In this document: positions 9,706-19,092 of the stretch, in pieces
Layout of the letters: each line of letters begins with the position of its first letter
How positions within the stretch are numbered: position 1 is the stretch's first letter
Assembly (NCBI GenBank): GCA_900642245.1
Contig: CAAAJI010000052.1
Coordinates: 177,249 to 241,248 of the forward strand
DNA length: 64,000 nucleotides
Direction: 5' to 3'
Source of the DNA: Fragilaria radians
Lineage: Eukaryota; Bacillariophyta; Fragilariophyceae; Fragilariales; Fragilariaceae
Position numbers and translations under genes: made by a program
Notes under the pieces: model-generated
The model's input: only the letters and a program-made list of their open reading frames with translations
The model's database searches: none
Told to the model about the DNA's origin: nothing

Positions 9706-12700
9706 ATGAATAGCATTCATCGTGGTTTCCCCAAACTGTGGTCATCTGATGTCACACGCAAAGAAAAAGAAGGTGGGCATCATCACCATCTTCACCATCG
9801 ACACCATCTCAATCTTACTGCAATCCCAGAATCGCAAGGCGTAGAAGGAGAAGAATCAAACGCTCTATTTTCAGAACTAGAATTAGTACCAGAGAAAAGA
9901 AATTACCAAAATGGGCAAGGATTACGACAACAGAAACAGCATCATCAGAATAAAGATCATCGTGCTCTTGTTTACGACTCGAATAAGAAAACAAAAATGT
10001 CTCAGAAAAATGAAGATTTTGATGCTGACAAATCCGCGGGAGAGAATCACATGATTGAGCACAATCGCTACAGAAAGGAATACGATAGAATGGTCACCAA
10101 TGAAGCAATTTATGATTCTCAAATTATGTCACAAATTCACTCCAGTTGCGATATGGAGCTAGATTTGGTCAAACAGATGGGAAAAGCATTCCAAAATCAC
10201 AAGACTTTATGGAATTCCGCTCTGATAGACTACATTTCTCAAAGGCTATCAAGACATGACAACGAAGATGAAGATGCTAACAACAATAACCGATGTTCTA
10301 AGAATGAAGAGGACATCCAAACCTATCAACATGAAGACGAAATGGATAATGAGGATCTACAAGTATTTCATAAATCTCAGTCGAATACCGATTCCGAAAT
10401 CTTGGAACCAGAATCTCATCCAGTTCACGAAAATGATCTCCTCTCGAAGGATCCGACGAAAATTCAACAGCGAAAACGTTTTCATCAACTACAGCAAACG
10501 AAAGGCATCGAGGAACCAACCCACATTCCACCGATTTGTAAAGCCTTGCATTCCGCTCATCTTATATCTCATATCAATCTGTACACGAAGACACTCTGCC
10601 TAGATCTCTGTCGTGTAGAAACGATTATTCCACTTCGACGCACGAATCGCATGAGAGAGATGACAAAAGACTTGCAAACCCGAAGCAATGTTGGCGATAA
10701 TGATTATCACATCCATCTACCGAAACAATTAAGCCTATCTCAGTTGCCCAACTTTCAATACGGACGTCATGCTGATGATGGCCCACTATTTGGTATCTAT
10801 AAACAAGTCCTATCTATGGATATTCTGCAGTTAGATACTCCTACTCAACAGAAATTTCACCAAGCCACATCCACATTCTATCCAGCAGCAAAACTGTACC
10901 GAAGAATGTCCATCTACTTCTATAACGATTATGCCAAACGCATTCGTAAATTTCTTCAAGCTCATCCCAATTGCAACTATTACTGCTCTCTCATGGAAAT
11001 TCCCGCGATATGTATTTTTCCCTATCGTACCCAACCATGCGGATGGTTTGCCGATGACTTGTCGGAATACGTCGTGTGCATTGGTGGCAAGAGTCGCTGT
11101 TGCGTAAAGGAGGGGACTAACCGATTACATTTTGAACACCAAGACATGAAAATTGTTTTGTTAGCTGTTTCAATTCCAGTGGAACCTAATTCTGTACCTT
11201 CTTCCGCGGAATATATACTCGGCCCCTCAGCTATGGCGGAATCTCCGTCCGCAAATCTACGAGAAGCCCTGCAAAATTGGAAAGTTCATCATGGAATCCT
11301 ACCTGATCCTGCTGCCAAAGTAGAAACCTTAATGGATGAAGTTCCACAAGACGAACCTCCATCTAAGCGTCCTCGGAAAATGCGTTACACAGAACTTGTA
11401 AGTTATTGAAGCCTCTTCGGAAAAGGGTTGCCTTTCCTAATGTTATGGAATCTTTTCTCTGTTTTTGATATGTCATCCTCACAATTCCGTTCTTTAAGCT
11501 TCAACTTCCTCAGATACTTTCCAGTCACAATCGNNNNNNNNNNNNNNNNNNNNNNNNNNNNNNNNNNNNNNNNNNNNNNNNNNNNNNNNNNNNNNNNNNN
11601 NNNNNNNNNNNNNNNNNNNNNNNNNNNNNNNNNNNNNNNNNNNNNNNNNNNNNNNNNNNNNNNNNNNNNNNNNNNNNNNNNNNNNNNNNNNNNNNNNNNN
11701 NNNNNNNNNNNNNNNNNNNNNNNNNNNNNNNNNNNNNNNNNNNNNNNNNNNNNNNNNNNNNNNNNNNNNNNNNNNNNNNNNNNNNNNNNNNNNNNNNNNN
11801 NNNNNNNNNNNNNNNNNNNNNNNNNNNNNNNNNNNNNNNNNNNNNNNNNNNNNNNNNNNNNNNNNNNNNNNNNNNNNNNNNNNNNNNNNNNNNNNNNNNN
11901 NNNNNNNNNNNNNNNNNNNNNNNNNNNNNNNNNNNNNNNNNNNNNNNNNNNNNNNNNNNNNNNNNNNNNNNNNNNNNNNNNNNNNNNNNNNNNNNNNNNN
12001 NNNNNNNNNNNNNNNNNNNNNNNNNNNNNNNNNNNNNNNNNNNNNNNNNNNNNNNNNNNNNNNNNNNNNNNNNNNNNNNNNNNNNNNNNNNNNNNNNNNN
12101 NNNNNNNNNNNNNNNNNNNNNNNNNNNNNNNAAAAGGCTATTATATCTTTGTACTTTACTGTAATGAATTTGAATAAAGATTCATTTGGTTATGATACTG
12201 AGAAGCTAAATGAAATTCGATGTGTTTGTGGCCAAGTTGTGAACTTGGCCATCTGGGAAACTCCCCATTGGGAATATATTACGTCTCATATCAAAGTTGG
12301 CAACTTTATTAGACTTCAAAACGTTCAAAAAGAGTTGCTAAATAATAATAAAATAGGTGAGTGTATGTCGTTGACCACTTTGCTTTGATGTTTGAATTCT
12401 TTCTAACCTATTGACAGGTCTTGCAGCACATGCAAAAACTTGGCTTTATCTACTACCGGATACAGCCCTTGAAGTTCAAGATTTATTGAGAAATCACCAA
12501 AGAAGGTTGGAAAGTATCAAGGACTATAACCCCAACAGCGGCTTACTTCCCCTTACGGTGTCCAATACTCCTGTTGTCGATTATGCACATATTGAAAATT
12601 CAGATATATCACCTATGGTAAAGGAATCCCCGAAATCACATAGAGTAAATTTCATATCCGTTCTGGAAGCATGTGAGGATGATGAAGCATGCTTTCAGGG

Positions 12701-13037
12701 AAAGTTTCGGATTAAGGAAATCCTGCCAGATTGCAAAGGGAGACTACAGAGTCTATGTCGGCGTATTCAAGGCCAATTGTTGTATCAATTTGTGATAAAC
12801 ATTGAGGATGACTCTGGAGCAATGGTTAATATACTAGTGCTCGGGAAAGTTGGAAATTCTCTGTTTGGTATGGTTGCAGAAGAGTTGTGCAAGGAAGGTG
12901 TTGAACAAGGCTCTCAACGGATTGATGATATTTGCAAAGTTAACGTTTGGTGGAATGGCGTGATTGAAAGAAAGATACTGGACAGAGAAAACTTTTTTGT
13001 TTTGAAATCCATACAAAAATGTTCTACGGCTCCATAA
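9706..13037 (+). CDS. POT1-like telomere single-strand DNA-binding protein (gap inside)
   Basis: Exon 1 is 9706-11397. GTAAGT at 11398 and CAG ending at 11513 bound a phase-0 intron, and the frame then runs into a gap at 11534-12131. After the gap the exon continues to 12356. An intron of 61 nt (12357-12417) keeps the frame (KIG joined to LAAHAKT), and the last exon ends at 13037. The C-terminal part resembles POT1 oligonucleotide-binding folds: HIKVGNFIRLQNV, a LAAHAKTWLYLLP strand, then KFRIKEILPD and VINIEDDSGAMVNILV as in the C-terminal OB domain. POT1 caps the telomere 3' overhang in the nucleus. The first 560 residues are a His-rich, hydrophilic extension of unknown function ending in a basic SKRPRKMR patch, followed by RYTEL, which could open the first OB fold. 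That both halves form one gene is inferred, because the junction lies in the gap. Confidence 0.65.
11534..12131. other. assembly gap (598 N)
   Basis: Undetermined bases inside the POT1-like gene. The true length may differ from the number of N. The missing part should encode most of the first OB fold. Confidence 0.95.
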
Positions 13038-13520
13038 GTTCAAGGCACAACTTTGGGTATTTTCATTACAAAGCTTTTCTTAAGATTTTAGTTACAATTC
13101 TAGAAAAGTGTTTGATCTTTTTGTTGGCTCATTCTTTGAGCAAAATCCAAAAGGTCACAACAATACTTATCCTCATGACCTTCTCTATGAATGGTCAATA
13201 TCATGTCTTTGTCTATTTGCAAATGGCTTAGAACAAGATAGAGTTCTGAAACGGAAACTGTCTTTGAACACAAATTCATTTATTTTGGCGTTCTTATGTA
13301 TACATTTTGACTGATGTGAATTACTTGAATTTTCTGTTTACATCATCTTTTTCATATGTTCTTTCATATATGTGATTTTTGGAAAAAAGTTTCCAATAAA
13401 TTGCTTTATTTCATACAACTTGGTAAATCTTCTCCTTTTCTTCTCTCTATGAGCATATTTTTCCTTTAATTCATAGAGAAATGATATCTAACACTTGTAT
13501 TTGACTCATTTGCCCGTATA
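13038..13520. other. 3' flank of POT1-like gene, nothing recognised
   Basis: AT-rich sequence with no supported reading frame. It holds the 3' UTR of the upstream gene and reaches the ragged end of the gypsy debris. Confidence 0.4.
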
Positions 13521-15096
13521 CACAAAATCTGTAGCTGATATTGCTCTATTCCGATGACATGTACAACATTTTTCTTCATGAAAGGTATTCAAATGATACT
13601 CAAGATTCCTCTACAAGTAGGAGCCAGCGTAAAAGACAATCTGACACGTTTAACCTATTTAGGCATTATCTTTATGGTCTGTAAAGAGTCTTTTGGATAA
13701 CCTAGCAAGATATTCTTATATTCTTTGCAGGTTTCAATACTAGATAGCAACTCACGTTCTGTTGTGGCATATCTTCTTTGGGCCACGTTAAGTTTACATG
13801 AATAAAAGGCTATGGGCTATCATTCTGCATAATAACTGCTCCCAACTGATGATCAGATGCATTGGTGTATATGTGGAATGGTTTATAAAAATCTGGGTAT
13901 GCCAGAAGCACCTCAGTCTCAATAATCTTTTTGATTTTGTCAAATGCCTGTTGATGGCTTGGGAACCATTCCAATTTGACATTACTTGATATGAGACTAG
14001 TCAAAGGAGCTAGTAACTCACTCCTGCAAAACCATATGTCACGATAGTGATTGGCTATGCCAATGAATCAGCATAGCTCTTTCCTGGTATTTGGAGCCTT
14101 AATCTTAAGAATGGCTTCCACCTTGTGATATATTGGTTGGATGTCCTTTCAAATAATCCAGTAACTCAGGTACTCAATCTGTTCAGCAAAGAACTTTGAT
14201 TTGGATGCATTGACTCTCATACACCTTGTGATATATTGGTTGGATGTCCTTTCAAGTAATCCAGTAACCCAGGTACTCAATCTGTTCAGCAAAGAACTTT
14301 GATTTGGATGCATTGACTCTCATACCAGCAGTTGAGAGCCTTGTTAGTGCCATCTCTAACTTAGTCAGCTGATTATTAAAGTTGTTATTTGTTAAAATTA
14401 ATAAATCATCAAGATAAGTCTTCAAAAACTTCCAAATTGTGGGTCAATTTTGACATCACATTTTGGAAAACATCTGGCGCAATCTTGATGCCCATGGGTA
14501 AGCGTTTGTATTCATTCTTTCCCCAATGAAGTACAATTGTACAAAGCTTTTGGGCATCCGCATCCAATTTGATATGGTAATAACCCATGTTTAAATCTAG
14601 AGCCGCAGCAAAGGTAAATCCTTCCATGGATCTGATCATGTCCCCAATTTTTGTTATAGTAAATGGTGATCTTGAAGTAATCAATTGGGTTTTCTGAAAG
14701 CAGAAACAACTCATACAGTTCCATTCTTCTTGGCAATTGCAAATGTTGGGGATGCCCATTCAGAAGTATAATCCTCTTCCAGGACTCCAATGTCAACCAA
14801 TCTTGCAATTTCTTTGCAAAGCTGCTGCTCCACTGATATAGGAACACTATACAGGTGAGTATGTACTGCCTTGGATGCCGGGTCTATCAAGTTTAGACTA
14901 ATGGGAGCCATGTTGAATTCTCCCAAAGTTCCATCAAAAAATGTGCATATTTCTGGAGTACTTGGAGCAATTGGTGTTGTTCCGATTTGTTGAGGTTTTC
15001 ACAAGTCTTCGTGACTTTGTCTAAGATTGCAGGCTTATAGGATCTTGGTGGAACAAGAAAACTCATCCCTGAGACTATGAGGTTCATTTGCTGCAA
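13521..15096 (-). pseudogene. gypsy reverse transcriptase and RNase H remnant
   Basis: Linker sequence (14893-15096) is followed by RT pieces: DIGVLEEDYTSEWASPTF with AKKNGTV (14711-14926), ALDLNMGYYHIKLD and GIKIAPDVFQNVMSKL (14409-14759), and a YLDDLLIL catalytic box just left of 14409. RNase H has IYTNASDHQLGAVIMQ (13810-14004), where the usual TDAS motif is TNAS, so one catalytic Asp is lost. Next come RRYATTERELLSSIET and a terminal LLRWLLLVEES segment near 13640. Frames differ between all pieces. Confidence 0.8.
14119..14324 (-). repeat. 103-bp tandem duplication inside gypsy RT
   Basis: Units 14119-14221 and 14222-14324 start caccttgtgatatattggtt and differ at only two positions. The unit length is not a multiple of three, so the duplication breaks the RT frame. 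Confidence 0.95.
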
Positions 15097-15104
15097 AATA
15101 AATC

Positions 15105-15512
15105 TCAGTATTGGCTTTTTGAGAATTCAGTGAGTCCCTCCTGTCTTTCATTGGGATTGTAAGTGTCCCATGTAACAGTTTTGTCATTAAAATTAAGCGT
15201 TATACCTAATTTTCCGAGAAGATGCTGTCCAATGATCATTCCATATGTGTCTGATGCCTTGGATCGGTCATTGACGTTAAACTCCCAAGAAATTTGTTTC
15301 TTGAGGTTATATTCTAGAAGCAAATAGGTTATTGATCCAGTTTTTTCAGTTGTAAACTGACAACTCAATTTACTCCAAGTGTTCTTATCCTCTTTATTAT
15401 GTTTGATAATATCCTTGGAGGTAAAAGCTTCAAGAATTAAGCTGCTACTAGCACCAGTATCAGCCAGTGCTCTAAGCCCATGTTCCTCATGGTTGACATT
15501 GAGGCTCACCAC
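15105..15512 (-). pseudogene. gypsy aspartic protease
   Basis: A 135-codon stretch with the active site ALADTGASSSLI near residue 17 and the GMIIGQHLLGKLGITLNF flap-side motif near residue 90, typical of retropepsins of Ty3/gypsy elements. Retropepsins cut the Gag-Pol polyprotein and act as homodimers. The frame closes before the RT linker, so it cannot be made as a normal polyprotein from this copy. Confidence 0.75.
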
Positions 15513-15945
15513 TAATTCAATAGCTGGGTGAATATTTTCAACTTGTTTTATACTAGTTCTACTGATAGTAGGAACAATAAAAAATACTCCTCCATTTTGT
15601 CACTACTATTAGTTAAATTAATCTCCGTTGAGAGTAGGGACTCAGCCTTCCTCTTTAGTTCGGATTTTTTGCCTATGTAGGTCTTAACTGCTTTTTAAGG
15701 GCCTTAATTTCCTCGAAAAGAACGGATAAGGCCTTTTCTCAAGGAACAGCCTTGGACCCATGGTGGGCGTTTTTGTGCTGTTTGACCTTTGCGTTTTCTC
15801 GGCAATCGGCCGTCTTGTTGTTATTTTTGTCACAGTAGTGACACCGCCATTTGGTTTTTTGTTTGTTTTTAGCTGGACCTACATCTACTCTACTGGTGAA
15901 GGAAGTGCCATTATCTACTGCTACTGTCGGAGCTAGTCCATTCGT

Positions 15946-16106
15946 GCGTCGAATCTTGTCCAGATTCTCAAATGTGATTGATAAGATTTATGTCTCTTAA
16001 CGCTTCCGAGGTGGCAATATATTCATCCTGTCTCTTAAGTAGAGACAGATTCATTTGACCCTTCGATTTCCAAGATATAGTGAGATTATATTCATCAAAA
16101 TTGCAT
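15946..16106. repeat. direct repeat A1 (Gag fragment)
   Basis: Starts gcgtcgaatcttgtccagat and is nearly identical to 16226-16385, with a handful of substitutions. Both copies lie in gypsy Gag debris. Confidence 0.9.
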
Positions 16107-16224
16107 GCCTAAAGGAGGAGTAATTTTAGTGTATATTCCATATCTTCAACTATTCTCTGCCTTGTTTGCCAATAAGGCAAGCCTTTATGCTGTATGTGCA
16201 AAGTGGCAGCTCTTTTGAGCTCAA
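16105..16224. repeat. direct repeat B1 (Gag fragment)
   Basis: Matches 17694-17838 almost exactly apart from a 25-base segment absent here. It joins repeats A1 and A2 and on the minus strand encodes a HIQHKGLPYWQTRQRIVEDM Gag-like peptide. Confidence 0.9.
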
Positions 16225-16225
16225 G

Positions 16226-16385
16226 GCGTCGAATCTTGTCCAGATTCTCAAATGTGATTGATAAGATTAAAGTCACTTAACGCTTCCGAGGTGGCAATAT
16301 AATCATCCTGTCTCTTAAGTAGAGACAGATTCATTTGACCCTTCGATTTCCAAGATATAGTGAGATTATATTCATTAAAACTGCA
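16226..16385. repeat. direct repeat A2 (Gag fragment)
   Basis: Second copy of the 160-bp segment at 15946-16106, same orientation, separated by repeat B1. Confidence 0.9.
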
Positions 16386-16439
16386 GGCCCTCTCATTTAA
16401 TATGTTGACTTTGGTCATAGTAACCGCCATGTGAATAGA

Positions 16440-17693
16440 TTTGTAACTTATATATTCTTATTCATTTCATTTGGAAAAAGGTTTAATTTTCAATTATTAT
16501 AGAAAGGCAAAATTTTACACGCTATGTTATTCGTTCAACTATTTATCATGTAGTTGCCAAATCCACTTCTTTGTAGTACATACTTTGTCTTGTCATGGGG
16601 CTGGTATTGATGCGCTCATCTTCTCACCAATTCGCCTTCAAGCGTTTACTTGAGGAGTACAGTATAACCTTCTCATATACAGAAGGCAGATTTAAGAATA
16701 TGGTTGTTGAAGTTCATTCCGAGTGTATTTGTGTGCCAAGCTTCTCAAACTTTTTCTCAAAAATTGTTCTTTTGTGCTAAAATTGTGTGCTCGGTACACA
16801 TTTCTCGGTTGAAGACACCCACGGAATTTGTGTGTCATCATCAATTGTTCAGAGGATTGCCAATATCTTCTATTTGATAAACAAACAGTCATTTTTACAA
16901 TTTATTTTGTTTCCTTGGCGGGGACAGTCTTATTGCTAATTAGGAATCATCCTTCTATGATAGGAAATATTTGTGTTTTATCATTTGATCTCAATTATCA
17001 GTTCTTTTTGCCCTTCGTCCTAGTATCTAAGCACTGACGTCGGGAAAACAGACAGCTTTGAGTCATATTGGTGCGCCTTTTGTTGTGGTTTTCAAACTTA
17101 TCTGAGCTCTTTTTGATTTTATTGGAACGTCTAAACAAAGTTGTTATACTAGTGGAGAGTCAACCTCTGTTGTTAATGCTATCCGTTTGCTCTTGGCTAC
17201 GTGCTTAATGAATATGATTTCATCCATCCCACTAAAAATAAAATAGTAATGTAACGTTAACTAGTTTTATGGCCTAATTTGAACATGAATTTGAGATCAA
17301 GGGAATTACTTTATTTAACAGTCATCCCTGGAGATTGGAAAATACTCTGATACATTTCAATCCAGCACATTTCGGAGTTATGTTGCTGTTAGAGGAAACC
17401 GTAAGTTGTGAAAAGAATCCGTTGAGATGAGTACAGATACTCTGAAATGTCAATGACAAACTATTTTCTGTTGATAAACAACATAGAACGTTCATACCGA
17501 GGATGTGTCGTATTTCGACAACAGAATTTTTTTCAATTGAACTAGTCACTATTACTGAGTGATTAAGCAAATAATGTATCTCTTCTAATCCAACAGAATG
17601 GCTTATGCAGAAGAATGTTCCAATCACAAATATAGGCAAATTTAAAGGCATCTAGAATGATTCAAATGAACTTGTAGGTGCATACCCCTCCAA
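16440..17693. other. intergenic, nothing recognised
   Basis: AT-rich DNA with only short chance frames, including a 109-codon minus-strand stretch at 17322-17651 that matches nothing I know and has no splice or leader signals. Confidence 0.4.
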
Positions 17694-17838
17694 ATGCCTA
17701 AAAGAGGAGTAATTTTAGTGTAGTGTATTCATAACAGTCAAAGGAATATTCCATATCTTCAACTATTCTCTGCCTTGTTTGCCAATAAGGCAAGCCTTTA
17801 TGCTGTATGTGCAAAGTGGCAGCTCTTTTGAGCTCAAG
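17694..17838 (-). repeat. repeat B2, longer copy of Gag fragment
   Basis: Same segment as 16105-16224 but with 25 additional bases that keep the minus-strand frame open for about 45 codons. It stands isolated, about 1.3 kb from the main gypsy debris. Confidence 0.85.
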
Positions 17839-18459
17839 ATGTTCTAGGATGAACCAATTTAGGTGAGATAGTTCGACAATAACGTAGTAAAATCAAAATG
17901 TCTAATGTCCTTCAAGTTGAATGAATACTCAGCAAATATTGTGAAACTCATTCTTGTATCATTTTACATGTGTTTCTCATAAAAGTGTGGAAGTGCTAAT
18001 GGCTTTCTGATAAGATTGCAAATCAGATGAATATGGTCTTGATTATGAGACGACAAGGAGACGAAACCTTAGTACTTAGAGTTTTGTGCGTTCATTGATT
18101 TCATAAGTCCTGTGATGTGAGGCAGTAAATTAAATATGTCTTACAGGATGCTTTAATTCACTTCAAACATTGTCTACCCTCACGAACCTGTAAGCCTTTC
18201 TATATTTAAATTCCTCAATGATCTCAAGGTATTGTAAGTCTGATTCCCATCTCAATTGGGGCGGGGATACATCTTGAACGTACGCACGTGACGTGCGGAC
18301 GCACGAACGAAAACGACGAACGCACGAACTTTGAATAGTATCCAGTATCAAACTTCTCACCGTCGCAGTTCCAATCCATCAGGTCTTTGGTTTTGTTGTA
18401 TTTGTTGTTTTTCCTTCCCTTCTCCTCTCAAAACTGTCAGACATTGTTGTTCTACTGAG
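17839..18459. other. upstream region of lumen-protein gene
   Basis: No gene seen. A GC-richer patch with repeated cgcac/acgaacg words at about 18278-18328 lies shortly upstream of the gene at 18460 and may belong to its promoter or 5' UTR (inference). Confidence 0.35.
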
Positions 18460-19017
18460 ATGGTTATCCTTGAGAGACTTCTGATTCTTGTCATTGGGAT
18501 AATCATGCTGTCCTTGTCAACTCCTTCCTTGGCTTTATCCATGTCATCGTCTACTCGAAGGGAATTTTTGCTATTGCATTCCTCAAGAGCTTCCACAACA
18601 ACATCGGCGAAAATATCGCCATCCACTGTTGCAACTGTTACCTCTACTATGATGATGATGATGGTGGTGTTTGGGTCCAAAATACAACCTGCCTTAGCAG
18701 AGGTGGTTCCTCCTCCTATGGTTGATGCAACAAAAGCGGCGACAACTCGGTTATGGATAACTGGGAAGGCACCACGTTTTGTCATGGATACCAACATTTC
18801 CGATAAGAAGGGTAATTCCAAGGCAGCCACAACATCGACAGAAGGGACCAAACGTGATGCCAATTTCTTACGTTCAATTTCCGATTGTAAATCACAATGT
18901 GAACAAAGCAACGGATCTGATGGATATGCTCGTACGAAAGAAGAATGCTTGGAATTATGTCAAGATATCTGTTGCAAGACGTATGAACAATGTACCTTTG
19001 CAATTACGCCTCGATAA
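18460..19017 (+). CDS. predicted thylakoid-lumen Cys-rich protein
   Basis: I place the start at 18460. It follows an AACTGAGATGG-type context and is the first Met directly before the hydrophobic leader. The frame is open 43 codons further upstream, but that part looks non-coding. The 185-residue product has an N-terminal hydrophobic segment (residues 4-26, ER signal-like), then a Ser/Thr/Arg-rich stretch with a twin Arg (RREFLL, residues 33-38). A second hydrophobic run (64-72) ends in PALAEV at about 78-83, an AxA-type cleavage site. This layered leader fits import through a complex plastid into the thylakoid lumen (inference). The C-terminal third has seven Cys (143 to 178, including CQDICC), conserved-looking spacing that could form disulfides. 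Function unknown. The gene converges on the malic enzyme gene, only 75 bases away. Confidence 0.7.
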   Translation: MVILERLLILVIGIIMLSLSTPSLALSMSSSTRREFLLLHSSRASTTTSAKISPSTVATVTSTMMMMMVVFGSKIQPALAEVVPPPMVDATKAATTRLWITGKAPRFVMDTNISDKKGNSKAATTSTEGTKRDANFLRSISDCKSQCEQSNGSDGYARTKEECLELCQDICCKTYEQCTFAITPR

Positions 19018-19092
19018 TAATAAAGAAATATAGACTTTCGAAAACAAAATGCATCATTCTAGAATTTGAGTAGTTGTAATAAAGGAAGTTGC

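Larger units (their letters stand above)
13521..16430 (-). mobile_element. decayed Ty3/gypsy element, integrase missing
   Basis: Right to left: Gag pieces (about 16430-15640), protease (15512-15105), linker and RT (15096-14260), RNase H (14004-13530). No integrase follows, so the 3' part is deleted or was never in this copy. Frames change repeatedly. The Gag side has been locally duplicated (15946-16106 and 16226-16385), and a 103-bp tandem duplication interrupts the RT. Confidence 0.8.
15640..16430 (-). pseudogene. gypsy Gag debris with knuckle-like motif
   Basis: Near 15850 the minus strand reads a CX2CX4NX4C motif (CHYCDKNNNKTADC), a zinc knuckle with Asn in place of His. Further right, 16248-16430 carries an open stretch that includes FNEYNLTISWKSKGQMNLSL. 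A related stretch is duplicated at 15946-16106. Stops and duplications break the gene. Confidence 0.55.

Noticed and set aside
11428..12177. 249-codon frame spanning the first N run
   Set aside because: It is open only because N bases hide stops. The supported exon frame of the POT1-like gene is different.
17322..17651. 109-codon minus-strand frame
   Set aside because: No motif, leader, splice site or flanking conservation, and the AT-rich context makes such frames common.
18357..18911. 184-codon minus-strand frame opposite the lumen-protein gene
   Set aside because: Shadow of the real gene. It has no splice signals or domain and opposes a frame with a clear targeting leader.
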